DNA of 64,000 nucleotides from Edaphobacter acidisoli (GCF_014642855.1 NZ_BMJB01000002.1:62001-126000); one strand, 5' to 3'; positions 28,933 to 38,589 are shown, counted from the stretch's first letter. Numbers and translations are program-made. Notes: generated by a model not told the origin, from the sequence alone.

Positions 28933-30681
28933 TCAGATTTTCCAAATCTGTTTGTACCCAAGCTCACCAAGCTTAGTTGCGCGTTCAATGATTATCTTGT
29001 CGTCCCAAGAATTATGCTGATCATATAATTTACATACTTCACCTATCGTGGGATAGGCGCCAGCCACATTTTTCAACTCTCCTCGGAACAGCGAAACTTT
29101 ATCAGCGACCGGCTTGTTGCTGAGCTTCGAATTCGCCTGCCGACTGATGACCAATAAGTTCCCAATGTTATTGATTTTCAGTGGGCGAAGCTTGGAATCC
29201 TGGGTGCCGTTCTGAGGCCAGATATGTTCGATATTGAGACTTTTCTTGAAGACATTAGGATGAGGGAAGAAAATCTGCTGTCGATCGCCAAGCGGGCGGC
29301 CGAAGTTATTGATTCTGTCGAATACGTACGCTAACTGAGGGATGGTTTTCCTCGCATATTCAATCTCTCTGAATAAGCTCACGAATGTTGCTTCTGGGGT
29401 CAACCGCGCTCTTAATTGAATTGAAACCTCTTCTGTTTGTTTCGCAAAGTCCTCGGTCGTCCCGAATTTTTCACACATGTCGGCATAGACTTTTTCGACT
29501 TCATTTCCTGTGTGGGAACATACAGACGTATTGATAAAATGGAAGTTCTCCAGCGATTTCAGAAGACGGCTGAATTGATTAGCAGCGCTAGCATCTTGAA
29601 TAAGCTTCAAGCGACGAAGAGCCAGCATCGCTGCAAACACGAGTGGCTGAGCTTGTGTTACGTTGAATGCGCGAAGTGCTTGGAGCGACAGAAATACCTG
29701 TGTGTATCGATCTTGGTTTCCTGAAACAGCAGGTAGTTCGAAGTCTTTCAGGAACTCTCTGACCTTATCAGCGCCCAGTCCTGTGTCTCTTGTCAATGCA
29801 AAAAAGACAGAATACTCCCTTAGCTCTGTTGCGAGTTGGGCAGGTGTAACCTGTTTTACGGCGTAGGAACGCAGTTTCTTGTAAAGCTCCGCCTTTTGGA
29901 CAGAGCCCTCTCTTGATACATAGAAACCGCGAAGCATCTTTGGCATAGACTGGGGAGCATTGTTCCGAATTTCCTTCCATATCGTCTTGATTTCCGGTAC
30001 CTCTTGCTGATGCAGGTAGTTCTTTAAGAGGTCACTTACTTCCAGATCAAGCCCCCTATCGTTTGTTCGCTCAAAAATACTGAAAGCCTCCTCATCTGAG
30101 TCGATGTTGATACGAATTACTCGCGTGTTGTAAATCGCCTGTTGGAACGCCATTAGTGCGGATATATCCTTCGCTTTCATGACGCTGAGCATCAACTTAT
30201 AGATGGGAAAAATCCTATTAATAGCGCGCTTTCCAACTTTTTTCGGAAAGATCCCGTTCCAATCTGACGATGCCATGGCGTCATAGGCCTCTTGGACAGA
30301 GGGCGAAGCCAGAAGCCGCATCCCTATGGACTGCATCGTGATCTTATGCGTAAAGGTTATGACCTGCTGAGTAGCCATCGCCATATTGGGTTGCTGCAGC
30401 TCTTTCGCGCGATCTCTGCATGCCATCAAAAGGAGGAATAAGCTTGTCAGCCGCTGCTGACCATCGACGATTCCGATTCGCTTATGCGATTTTTTCGAGG
30501 CATCGAGAATGATTGTTCCCAAATAAAGACCAGGGTCACGTCCAACATACCCTTCGAGGTCACCCAAAAGCTCGTCAACCTGGCGCGAAGTCCACGCATA
30601 TGGTCGTTGGTACTCTGGGACTACAAACTGGTGGTCGGCAGCTAAGAGATCAGAGAGGGACAGTTCTTGAGGATCTATCAT
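28933..30681 (-). CDS. GmrSD-type restriction protein (DUF262 + DUF1524 fusion)
   Basis: A 582-residue protein from the ATG at 30681, where family similarity begins; an ATG at 30735 would add 18 residues, and neither has a clear ribosome site. The N-terminal DUF262 domain (about 10-220) has FVVPEYQRPYAW and the nucleotide-binding-type IVDGQQRLTSL; the C-terminal DUF1524 domain (about 480-580) is HNH-like with NIEHIWPQNG and NIGNLLVISRQANSK. Fused GmrS-GmrD proteins form type IV restriction systems that cut modified (for example glucosylated hydroxymethylcytosine) phage DNA. The gene is clearly richer in A and T than gyrA and other neighbours, a sign of acquisition. It sits by a broken toxin-antitoxin locus. 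Confidence 0.88.
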   Translation of the reverse strand: MIDPQELSLSDLLAADHQFVVPEYQRPYAWTSRQVDELLGDLEGYVGRDPGLYLGTIILDASKKSHKRIGIVDGQQRLTSLFLLLMACRDRAKELQQPNMAMATQQVITFTHKITMQSIGMRLLASPSVQEAYDAMASSDWNGIFPKKVGKRAINRIFPIYKLMLSVMKAKDISALMAFQQAIYNTRVIRINIDSDEEAFSIFERTNDRGLDLEVSDLLKNYLHQQEVPEIKTIWKEIRNNAPQSMPKMLRGFYVSREGSVQKAELYKKLRSYAVKQVTPAQLATELREYSVFFALTRDTGLGADKVREFLKDFELPAVSGNQDRYTQVFLSLQALRAFNVTQAQPLVFAAMLALRRLKLIQDASAANQFSRLLKSLENFHFINTSVCSHTGNEVEKVYADMCEKFGTTEDFAKQTEEVSIQLRARLTPEATFVSLFREIEYARKTIPQLAYVFDRINNFGRPLGDRQQIFFPHPNVFKKSLNIEHIWPQNGTQDSKLRPLKINNIGNLLVISRQANSKLSNKPVADKVSLFRGELKNVAGAYPTIGEVCKLYDQHNSWDDKIIIERATKLGELGYKQIWKI

Positions 30682-30778
30682 GGGCACAAGGTAACAGAAG
30701 AAGGTGGCTGAAAAAAACCTGGGTACCTCATTCATGACGCGGTTTCATGGACGAGATTCGCAGGAAGGGCACGGTCAA

Positions 30779-31102
30779 TCAGCTAGCCTTATCCTCCAGC
30801 ATTCTCTCCCGCAACAGACGATTCGCCCGGCTCTGATACCCCTTGCCATCCTTCTTCAGCCACGCGATCACATCCGCATCCAGCCGCAGGCTCACCGCCT
30901 TCTTCACCGGACGATAAAACTTCCCCCGCACCGCATCCTTCCACGCACTCTCAGGCAGTTCGGGAATGTCCGACGTGTCGATCTCGTGGTCAGGCATCCG
31001 CTTCAATGCCTCAATATTGGCCTTCTGCTTCTCCGTCAGCGGATCTCCGGGGTTGCGGTGGTAATACACCATCTTCGGCTTCTCATGCTTCTCCATCTTC
31101 AT
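30779..31102 (-). CDS. brnA: BrnA-family antitoxin
   Basis: A 107-residue antitoxin from the ATG at 31102, which has an excellent GGAGG site; the longer frame is an artefact running into the toxin gene. The C-terminal half (KKAVSLRLDADVIAWLKKDG then GYQSRANRLLRERM) is the ribbon-helix-helix DNA-binding domain of BrnA. BrnA represses its operon and neutralises the BrnT ribonuclease. The ATG lies inside the end of the brnT sequence, the usual toxin-first overlap. Antitoxin intact; its partner is not. Confidence 0.85.
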   Translation of the reverse strand: MKMEKHEKPKMVYYHRNPGDPLTEKQKANIEALKRMPDHEIDTSDIPELPESAWKDAVRGKFYRPVKKAVSLRLDADVIAWLKKDGKGYQSRANRLLRERMLEDKAS

Positions 31103-31367
31103 AGAGCCTCCTTTCACGCGCCGTTGTCTCACGAGCCGAGATAATGCGGACAATCTCCTCGTCATGCTCACTTCCCAAAGTATGGACAACCAGCAGCAGC
31201 ATCACATCCCCAGCCAGACCGATCGTGTGCCATCGTTCCTCGCCATCCTCATTGCGGTCCGGAGCAGTACAAAGTGTGGATCATCAAAGACCAGCGTGGC
31301 GGTTTCAAAGTAAACTCCGTGCTTTCTGTAATTGCTTAGGCTTGTTCTCGTCCCATGAAAACTGCAA
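31083..31367 (-). pseudogene. brnT: brnT toxin gene broken by two frameshifts
   Basis: On the minus strand, three frames together give a BrnT-like protein: from a TTG at 31367, QFSWDENKPK; then, after a shift near 31331, NYRKHGVYFETATLVFDDPH; then, after a shift near 31260, RNEDGEERWHTIGLAGDV through HDEEIVRIISARETTARERR and a stop at 31083-31085. The order and motifs (RKHG, FDDP, EERW, VRIISAR) are those of BrnT ribonucleases. The second shift looks like loss of one G in a CCGGG run; the first is a one-base gain or two-base loss. No single frame yields an active toxin. Either a true inactivation or two sequence errors. Confidence 0.8.
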
Positions 31368-31651
31368 ACGCACCGCCTCTACAAAAAGTATATACAAAAA
31401 AGTACATACATATAAAATCCACCTCTCAAATTGCGGGAAAAATCGCTTGTCAAGCCCCCAAACCACCTAACTCCATCAAACCAAACCACATAGCCGTGGC
31501 GGTTTAGTTTTCCCAAACTGCTAGACTTAAATTAGTGGAGAAAGCAGCCCAACTCGCCGGTCCCGAAGCGAAGTCCAGACTTAAACCAAACAGATTGAAG
31601 ACTTTGCACAAAAAGTACGGGGAGGGGGTCCGCACCCGCTACAATCCCCCC
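31368..31651. other. AT-rich intergenic stretch upstream of the NTF2-like gene
   Basis: No gene is apparent. 31381-31450 is very AT-rich with repeated TATAC/TACAT steps, a likely promoter area for the brn locus read leftwards. A ten-base GTGGCGGTTT occurs both here (31493-31503 region) and at 31295-31304. TACAAT at 31640-31645 ends six bases before the ATG of the next gene and could direct a leaderless transcript. Confidence 0.45.
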
Positions 31652-32077
31652 ATGCGAATCCTCGCCCTGCTCCTCGTCCTCACCGCCGCCGCCCAGGCCC
31701 AGGCCCCCGAACCGGTCGAGGTCGTCCACCTGGAGCAGCACCTCTGGAAGGCGATGGCCGAGGAGAACTTCGCCTCCGTCCGCAAACTCTTCACCCCGGA
31801 CTTCGTCGAGGTCGACTCCCACATCGCTGCCCTCGACACCCTCCTCATCACCCTCCAGCAGTGCAAGCTCACCGACTACGAGCTCCACGACCTCCAGGTC
31901 CGCATCCTCGGCCCCGACGCGGCGATGACCGCCTACCACGCCGTCGCCACCTTCGACTGCGGCACCGAAGCCAAGCCCGACCTCCACCACTTCGACACTA
32001 ACGACACCACCACCTGGGTCCGCCGCTCCGGCACCTGGCTAGTCCAGGCCCACACCGAGACCCCCGCCAAACCCTAG
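31652..32077 (+). CDS. Exported NTF2-like (DUF4440/SnoaL-type) protein
   Basis: A 141-residue protein from the ATG at 31652, which opens a signal peptide (ILALLLVLTAAAQAQ). The mature part is a single NTF2-like cone (EVVHLEQHLWKAMAEENFAS, FTPDFVEVDSHIA, then WVRRSGTWLVQAHTE), a pattern of the DUF4440/SnoaL group. These bind small molecules or act as isomerases; no catalytic pair can be named here. There is no Shine-Dalgarno sequence, but a TACAAT lies where a leaderless promoter would. Its stop shares a CTAG with the stop of the convergent GH9 gene. Confidence 0.75.
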   Translation: MRILALLLVLTAAAQAQAPEPVEVVHLEQHLWKAMAEENFASVRKLFTPDFVEVDSHIAALDTLLITLQQCKLTDYELHDLQVRILGPDAAMTAYHAVATFDCGTEAKPDLHHFDTNDTTTWVRRSGTWLVQAHTETPAKP

Positions 32078-33909
32078 TGTGGGAGGCTCACCGCGTACAT
32101 GTACCACGCCGCGTGCGGCAGCCACTGCTCCGTCCACCGCCAGTCGTCATCCATTCCGGTGGTGGCGTATCCTTCGTCGAAGGCAATCCCATCCTCGCTG
32201 GTCAGCGATGCCGTGATCCCATTCACCACCGCCCCGGGCGCGCTGGTGTACTCGTACCAGTTGAAGAACATGTACGGAGCGAACCCGTGCCCAACCCCCG
32301 CCATCAAGCTCACATCGAACGGGTTCCGCCCCAGTATCCAGTGCAATTGGTGCCAGGCGTAATTCTCAAGCTGAGCGTGGAACGGCGTGTCGGAAGCGAA
32401 GAGCGGAGCGGCCAATCTAGCCGCGGCGGCCAGCGATGCGATGCGGGCATCCTCACCCTGCCACCATGGAGCGGCCTCGGTATCGTGCGGGAAGAAGAAC
32501 GCCGTCCGCAGCTGCCCATCACCCATCCGCACTAACTGCCGCGCGTAACCGAAGGGGTTGTTCACCTCATCTGTTACTGCAAGCTCGAAGCCGAGCGACT
32601 GCTTCACCGCATTGAGTACCTGCGACTGTACTTCCGGTGCGGCGATCGTCCTGTACTCGAGCAAACTGATGACAGGAAACCCTGCATCGGAAGGATTGAA
32701 GTAAGGACGCGAACCATCACCCGCGCGCCAGTAGTCGTGATACTTCCCCTCAGAGGCGAGCCGTCCCATCAGGCTCGTCGCGCGCTTGTCTGCTGCCGCA
32801 AGATACTCCGGCTTGTGGCTGGCACGGTAAAGCTCTGTCGCGGCCATCAACGCGCAGTAGTCGTCGATGATGCTCTCTTTGCCGTCGGGAAGTAGCTCGC
32901 GGTTGTGTACGTTGAGGAACTGGAAAGCCTCCTCGGCAGTGCGAAGGTAATCGGCGCGTGTGAAATCGCCATCGGCGGGCATGGTGCTGGCCAACGCGAG
33001 CGCTGCAATCGCCATGCCTCCACCGGAACGGAAACTGACCTGGTAGGTATAGGGTCCTGTCGCACTGACGGCCGGCCCGTTCAGGTTGGTGTCCGTTGCC
33101 GATTTCTTGATCTTGAAGTGAAAGTTCGGATTGCCAATCACGCGGTCCTTGGCCAGCTTCAATCTGCCTGGAGCGGAGATGCTCTGAAAGAACGACTGAC
33201 CGGGCTGCTTCATACGCACCAGAAAGTCTGCTCCGAAAAGGCCTTCATCGAGCAGCCTGCGCTCATATTGCGCGAAGTTTTCGTCATTACGTGCCTCCAG
33301 CGTGTTGTAGCTGGCAAGTGCTGTCCATGCGACCAGCGGGACCTGTTGCGTGTTGAAAGGTGTCAGGTTGAGTTGCGACATATGGATCCCATAGTCGCCG
33401 GTGGCATCGTACCATCCGCCATGTACGTCGACGAATTTGCCTGGTTCTCCGGGAACTGCGAGATGGCGGTCCGCCTGATCGAAGAGTCCGCTGGAACGTT
33501 GGCCTTTGAAGTAGTAGATGACGTTCGAGAGCGTGTTGCGCTCCAACACGTTGTCTTGGATCTCGAACATGCAGGAGTGGGCCTCACTGCCGTCTTCGTG
33601 TGTATGGAGCTCGTACTTGCCGGGCTTCGTCCAAGAGGAAAAATCGGCGATCCAGAAGGTTCGCCCGCCCCAGTCATAAACTTCACCAGACGACTTCAAC
33701 TCGCTGCTTAGCACGGTCTTGCCGGTGGTGTAGTCCACCAACGTAAAACCTTCGGGGTGGTCTTGTTTGGTGCCCATGACAATTGCATGCTTGGGAGCAT
33801 GAATGTCGTAGCCGACCTGATCTACCAGAACACGAACCTGGCCTGAACATGCCACTGAGAGCAAGCCTAAGGATCCAGCAGTCAAAATACTCGCATATCT
33901 TTGGAGCAT
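32074..33909 (-). CDS. Exported glycoside hydrolase family 9 (cellulase type)
   Basis: A 611-residue secreted enzyme with a GGAGGAA site. After a signal peptide comes an N-terminal Ig-like domain (about 25-110; VRVLVDQVGYDIHAPKHAIV, the CelD_N type) and then the (alpha/alpha)6 barrel. The catalytic-base segment GGWYDATGDYG carries both Asp residues, with one extra residue relative to the usual GGWYDAGD. The C-terminal acid Glu is in WRWTEQWLPHAAWYMYAV. GH9 enzymes hydrolyse cellulose, xyloglucan or mixed-linkage glucans; the separate N-terminal Ig domain and the variant catalytic loop suggest an exo-glucosidase or non-cellulosic substrate, but this is not decided by sequence. Confidence 0.85.
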   Translation of the reverse strand: MLQRYASILTAGSLGLLSVACSGQVRVLVDQVGYDIHAPKHAIVMGTKQDHPEGFTLVDYTTGKTVLSSELKSSGEVYDWGGRTFWIADFSSWTKPGKYELHTHEDGSEAHSCMFEIQDNVLERNTLSNVIYYFKGQRSSGLFDQADRHLAVPGEPGKFVDVHGGWYDATGDYGIHMSQLNLTPFNTQQVPLVAWTALASYNTLEARNDENFAQYERRLLDEGLFGADFLVRMKQPGQSFFQSISAPGRLKLAKDRVIGNPNFHFKIKKSATDTNLNGPAVSATGPYTYQVSFRSGGGMAIAALALASTMPADGDFTRADYLRTAEEAFQFLNVHNRELLPDGKESIIDDYCALMAATELYRASHKPEYLAAADKRATSLMGRLASEGKYHDYWRAGDGSRPYFNPSDAGFPVISLLEYRTIAAPEVQSQVLNAVKQSLGFELAVTDEVNNPFGYARQLVRMGDGQLRTAFFFPHDTEAAPWWQGEDARIASLAAAARLAAPLFASDTPFHAQLENYAWHQLHWILGRNPFDVSLMAGVGHGFAPYMFFNWYEYTSAPGAVVNGITASLTSEDGIAFDEGYATTGMDDDWRWTEQWLPHAAWYMYAVSLPH

Positions 33910-34085
33910 TCTCGGTTCCTCCGCAAAGCGGTTTGTTTCGGCGACACAACTATACTGTGTGGAATTGGTAGAACGTCTTTACAGCTATCTCATTGATGAA
34001 GATGATGGATGTTATTAATCCGCTGACAGTCTCTTCATTTCGTCACCGATTATTGTCGTCCTTGGGAATGGGGAATTGAGTTTCT

Positions 34086-36992
34086 ATGTCTACTTCACCG
34101 TTTGTCGTTCTACCCAGTTCACACGCCCGTGTTCACGATACTTTTCCACGCGCAGAAGAACTGGAACAGCGTCTGCGTCAGAAGATACGCGGTGAGGTGC
34201 GTTTCGATGCGGCATCGCGTGCGCTCTACACGACCGACGCCTCGAACTACCGCCATGCTCCGATTGGTCTTGTTATTCCGCTTGATGAGCAGGACGTGAT
34301 CGATACAGTCGCTATCTGCCGCTCACTTGGAGCCCCGATTCTCACTCGTGGAGGCGGTACAAGCTTGTCTGGGCAGGGCTGCGGCACGGCCGTCATTCTT
34401 GATTTTTCAAAGTACATGAACAAAATGGAGCCGGTCGATCCGGCTGCTCATACGGTTTGGGTGCAGCCAGGGATTGTGCTCGACCGCGTGCGCGAGGCTG
34501 CCGAAGAGTTCGAGCTGACGTTCGCTCCTGATCCGGCCACGCATAGCCGTTGCACGTTGGGTGGGATGATTGGCAACAACTCCTGCGGCATTCATGCGCT
34601 GATGGGCGGCAAGACCGTCGACAACATCGAGGCGCTCGACATCCTGCTCTACGATGGCACGCGCATGATAGTTGGCCCGACGAGTGATGGGGAGATGGAG
34701 AAGATCATCGCGGCAGGAGGGCGCAAGGGCGCGATATACGGGGGACTCAAGCGCCTACGCGATACTTATGCCGAATTAGTGCGCCAGAAGTTTCCCAAAA
34801 TTCCCCGCCGTGTCTCCGGATTCAACCTCGATGAATTATTGCCGGAGAACGGCTTCAATGTGGCGCGTGCTTTGGTGGGCAGCGAGGGTACGTGCATGAT
34901 CGTGCTCGGTGCGAAGCTGCGTCTGGTGAAGAGCCCACACTACCGCACGCTCGTTGGTCTCGGCTTTCCGGACATCTTTCTTGCGGCGGACAATGTTCCG
35001 GCCATCCTGGCGCACAAGCCTATCGGCCTTGAAGGCATGGACGGCAACCTGATTGACTCCATGATTGCGAAGAGCAAAAACCTCGAGCACATTCCGCTGC
35101 TCCCGGAAGGGCGCGGCTTTCTGCTGATCGAGTTTGGCGGAGCATCGCAGGCCGATGCTGATGAACAGGCACGCACGCTGGTAGCTTCGCTGGACGGACT
35201 TTCGGTCAAGCCGGATGCACGTATATATTCGACCGCTGAAGCCAAGCGTGTGTGGCACGTGCGCGAATCGGGCCTGGGCGCGACGGCCTTTATTCCCGGC
35301 AAGCCGATGCGTTGGGAGGGTTGGGAGGACGCGGCCGTCGATCCCACGCAGGAGGGATCATACCTGCGCGCCATCACGGCGCTGATGCGCGAGTACAACT
35401 ACGAGAGCCCGATGTACGGCCACTTCGGCCAGGGCTGTGTCCACATGCGGTTCAACTTCGATCTTGAATCCGCCGATGGCATCCTCGCTTTTCGTGAGTT
35501 CATCGACCGCGCGGCAGACATTGCGGTCGCACATGGAGGATCGCTCTCCGGCGAGCACGGTGACGGACAGGCCCGCGCCGCGCTGCTGCCGAAGATGTTT
35601 GGTCCGGAACTGATGGATGCTTTCCGCCAGTTCAAGGTGCTGTGGGATCCGGCGAACGGCCTGAATCCGAACAACCTCATCGATCCGCACGAGCCACACG
35701 AAGACCTGCGTCTTGGCGCGGACTACAAGCCCTGGCAGCCTGAGACGCACTTTGCGTTTGAAGAGAACAAAGGCTCATTCGCGGCTGAGAACCTGCGCTG
35801 CGTGGGCGTGGGCGCGTGCCGCAAGAAAGATGCCGGGACGATGTGCCCAAGCTATATGGCCACCAACGAGGAGATGCACTCGACGCGCGGCCGCGCGCAC
35901 CTGCTGTGGGAGCTGATGCAGGGTGAGCTGCTGCCGGACCAGTGGAAGAACGACCAAGTACGAGAGTCGCTGGACCTGTGCCTTGCCTGCAAAGCTTGCA
36001 AGAGCGAGTGTCCGGTGAGTGTGGACATGGCCACGTATAAGTCGGAGTTTCTGTCGCACTACTACGAAGGAGAGAAGCGACCGCTGGCACACTATGCCTT
36101 CGGTCGCATCGACCGCTGGGCGCGGCTAGCCTCAGTAGCTCCGGGGCTCGTCAATGCGATCAACAATGCGCCGGGGATTCGTCGTCTTGTTAAGTCCGCT
36201 CTGCACATTCACAAGAGTCGTAACTTTCCACGGTTTGCCAAACCCTTCACACGTGAGCGACGAAGCTCGCAGCCTACTGGAGCTCCTGAGGTCTTTCTGT
36301 GGGCCGATACCTTCAATAACTATTTCCATCCTGCGACGATGCGTGCTGCGTACCACATCCTTAGTGATGCTGGCTTTCGCATCATGCTACCGAAGGAACA
36401 TCTCTGTTGTGGGCGTCCGCTCTATGACTTCGGCATGTTGAATATTGCGAAAGACTATCTGTACAAGGTTCTCGACGCGCTTGGGCCACAGTTAGCAGCT
36501 GGCACGCCGATAGTCGTGCTGGAGCCGAGTTGCGCGTCAGTCTTCCGCGATGAGCTGACAAACCTACTGCCGTATGATGCGCGCGCGCAACAGCTCAGCA
36601 AGCAGGCGTTTCTGCTGAGTGAGTTTCTCGTCAAATATGCACCTGGTTATCAGCCGCCGAAGATTGAGCAGAAGATCATTGTGCATGGCCACTGCCATCA
36701 TCGCTCTACGATGGGCATGGCCGATGAGATGAAGCTACTGCGCGCAACTGGAGCAGAGGTTGAGCTGCTCGATTCCGGCTGCTGCGGTATGGCCGGTCCA
36801 TTTGGATTTGAGAGCAACAAGTATGAGGTTTCGCAGACGCTCGGTGAGCGCGTGCTGCTTCCTGCGGTTCGCAACAATAAAGATGCGATTATCGTCTCCG
36901 ATGGGTTCAGTTGCCAAGAACAGATTACGCAGAACACTACGGCTCGCCCTATGCACTTTGCCGAAGTGTTGGCGCAGGCGCGAAAGTTTTAG
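34086..36992 (+). CDS. FAD- and Fe-S-dependent 2-hydroxyacid dehydrogenase (GlcD-GlcF fusion, YdiJ-like)
   Basis: A 968-residue enzyme that fuses a flavin subunit to an iron-sulfur subunit. Residues about 45-540 are the PCMH FAD domain and its cap (PILTRGGGTSLSGQGCG; GEHGDGQARAAL). Residues about 575-690 hold two four-cysteine cluster motifs (CVGVGACRKKDAGTMCPSY and CLACKACKSECP). The C-terminal part carries two CCG domains (EPSCASVF and HGHCHHRS...SGCCGMAG). Such proteins oxidise D-lactate, glycolate or D-2-hydroxyglutarate and pass electrons to quinone or another acceptor. The next gene is an aldehyde dehydrogenase about 90 bases on, so both may act on the same carbon or lysine-derived pathway. 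Confidence 0.9.
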   Translation: MSTSPFVVLPSSHARVHDTFPRAEELEQRLRQKIRGEVRFDAASRALYTTDASNYRHAPIGLVIPLDEQDVIDTVAICRSLGAPILTRGGGTSLSGQGCGTAVILDFSKYMNKMEPVDPAAHTVWVQPGIVLDRVREAAEEFELTFAPDPATHSRCTLGGMIGNNSCGIHALMGGKTVDNIEALDILLYDGTRMIVGPTSDGEMEKIIAAGGRKGAIYGGLKRLRDTYAELVRQKFPKIPRRVSGFNLDELLPENGFNVARALVGSEGTCMIVLGAKLRLVKSPHYRTLVGLGFPDIFLAADNVPAILAHKPIGLEGMDGNLIDSMIAKSKNLEHIPLLPEGRGFLLIEFGGASQADADEQARTLVASLDGLSVKPDARIYSTAEAKRVWHVRESGLGATAFIPGKPMRWEGWEDAAVDPTQEGSYLRAITALMREYNYESPMYGHFGQGCVHMRFNFDLESADGILAFREFIDRAADIAVAHGGSLSGEHGDGQARAALLPKMFGPELMDAFRQFKVLWDPANGLNPNNLIDPHEPHEDLRLGADYKPWQPETHFAFEENKGSFAAENLRCVGVGACRKKDAGTMCPSYMATNEEMHSTRGRAHLLWELMQGELLPDQWKNDQVRESLDLCLACKACKSECPVSVDMATYKSEFLSHYYEGEKRPLAHYAFGRIDRWARLASVAPGLVNAINNAPGIRRLVKSALHIHKSRNFPRFAKPFTRERRSSQPTGAPEVFLWADTFNNYFHPATMRAAYHILSDAGFRIMLPKEHLCCGRPLYDFGMLNIAKDYLYKVLDALGPQLAAGTPIVVLEPSCASVFRDELTNLLPYDARAQQLSKQAFLLSEFLVKYAPGYQPPKIEQKIIVHGHCHHRSTMGMADEMKLLRATGAEVELLDSGCCGMAGPFGFESNKYEVSQTLGERVLLPAVRNNKDAIIVSDGFSCQEQITQNTTARPMHFAEVLAQARKF

Positions 36993-37080
36993 ACTCATAG
37001 GTTGATGAGAAAAAATCATCTGCATCGTGGGCAAGATGCCCCTGTAGAGAAGCGTCCTGAACCAAGTACCATAGAAGACC

Positions 37081-38589
37081 ATGAGCATCCAGCAAGAAGT
37101 AGCACAGATCCTCGACCGCCTGGGCGTTTCCGTTGATTTCTACACCAAAGGTACGCTTTCTGTAGCTACACCCATCACGGGTGAAGTCATCGGTCAGGTC
37201 TCGACGATTGGTGCGGAGGCTGCGAAGAAGGCCATTGAGCAGGCGCAGCAGGCGTTTCTTGCGTGGCGCAATGTACCAGCGCCGAAACGCGGCGAACTCG
37301 TGCGTCAACTTGGCGAAGAACTGCGCGCGGAGAAAGAAGCCCTCGGCCGCCTCGTCACGATCGAGACCGGCAAGATTCTCTCCGAAGGCTACGGCGAGGT
37401 GCAGGAGATGATCGACATCTGCACTTTTGCATCGGGACTTTCCCGACAGCTTGCTGGTCTTACTGTGCCGAGCGAGCGCGCGAGCCATCGCATGATGGAG
37501 ACATGGCATCCATTGGGCGTGGTGGGCATCATTTCGGCTTTCAACTTTCCCGTAGCGGTGTGGAGCTGGAACGCTGCGCTCGCGTTGATTTGCGGCAACT
37601 CAATAGTGTGGAAACCATCTGAGAAGACGCCACTCACAGCGTTGGCTACGCAGACCATCTTCGAGCGTGCTGCGAAGAAGTTTGAAGGGGTGCCTGCGAA
37701 TCTTTCGACGCTGCTGATTGGCGACGCAACAGTAGGGCAGCAGCTTGTAGACTCGCCGCTGGTGCCGCTGGTCTCTGCAACCGGATCGACTTCAATGGGG
37801 CGCGCCGTAGGTCCTCGTCTCGCCGCGCGCTTTGCGCGTGCGATTCTCGAGCTCGGCGGCAACAACGCGGCAATTGTTGGCCCTACTGCCGATCTTGACC
37901 TCACCTTGCGCGCTGTAGCATTCTCAGCGATGGGAACAGCTGGCCAGCGATGCACGACCCTGCGCCGCCTCATCGTGCATGAAGATATTTACGACAAGCT
38001 TGTCAGCCAACTGAAGAAAGTTTATGGCTCCGTTGTCGTTGGCGATCCACGGGAGTCTGGAACTCTAGTTGGCCCACTGATTGATAAACGCGCCTACAAC
38101 GCAATGGAGAAGGCCATTGCCGACGCCAAGGCAGCCGGCGCAAATGTTACAGGAGGCGAGCGGGTCGACCGAAATGGGCAGGCATTCTATGTTCGTCCTG
38201 CGCTCATCGAGATTCCGAAGCAGACCGCGACCGTGAAGCATGAGACATTCGCTCCGATCCTCTATGTGCTTCGCTACAGAAATTTTGAGGACGCGATCGT
38301 ACTGCATAACGAAGTGCCACAAGGGTTGTCGTCTTCGATCTTTACGATGAATCTGCGTGAAGCGGAGCGGTTCCTCTCAGCCACCGGATCGGACTGCGGC
38401 ATTGCCAACGTCAATATCGGCACGTCCGGCGCAGAGATCGGCGGGGCCTTCGGTGGCGAAAAGGAGACCGGCGGAGGCCGAGAGTCCGGCTCCGACGCCT
38501 GGAAGCAGTACATGCGCCGCGCTACAAACACGATCAACTACGGCACAGAACTGCCGCTCGCTCAGGGAGTCACGTTCGATATCGACTGA
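37081..38589 (+). CDS. Aldehyde dehydrogenase, ALDH7 type (aminoadipate-semialdehyde dehydrogenase)
   Basis: A 502-residue NAD-dependent aldehyde dehydrogenase. The ELGGNNA motif (catalytic Glu257) is the hallmark of ALDH7/AmaB, and the nucleophile is Cys291 in AGQRCTTLRR; the 34-residue spacing is normal. ALDH7 enzymes oxidise alpha-aminoadipate semialdehyde (piperideine-6-carboxylate) in lysine breakdown. That fits the preceding dehydrogenase, since D-2-hydroxyglutarate arises from lysine in some bacteria; the pathway link is inference. Complete, no signal peptide, cytoplasmic. Confidence 0.9.
   Translation: MSIQQEVAQILDRLGVSVDFYTKGTLSVATPITGEVIGQVSTIGAEAAKKAIEQAQQAFLAWRNVPAPKRGELVRQLGEELRAEKEALGRLVTIETGKILSEGYGEVQEMIDICTFASGLSRQLAGLTVPSERASHRMMETWHPLGVVGIISAFNFPVAVWSWNAALALICGNSIVWKPSEKTPLTALATQTIFERAAKKFEGVPANLSTLLIGDATVGQQLVDSPLVPLVSATGSTSMGRAVGPRLAARFARAILELGGNNAAIVGPTADLDLTLRAVAFSAMGTAGQRCTTLRRLIVHEDIYDKLVSQLKKVYGSVVVGDPRESGTLVGPLIDKRAYNAMEKAIADAKAAGANVTGGERVDRNGQAFYVRPALIEIPKQTATVKHETFAPILYVLRYRNFEDAIVLHNEVPQGLSSSIFTMNLREAERFLSATGSDCGIANVNIGTSGAEIGGAFGGEKETGGGRESGSDAWKQYMRRATNTINYGTELPLAQGVTFDID

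Noticed and set aside
26781..28988. A 735-codon minus-strand open frame opposite gyrA
   Set aside because: Mirror of gyrA, biased to Val/Asp/Glu/Leu; no domain or ribosome site.
28933..31367. A mobile element with integrase and attachment sites
   Set aside because: No transposase, integrase, terminal repeats or target duplication can be seen; only composition and gene content suggest transfer.
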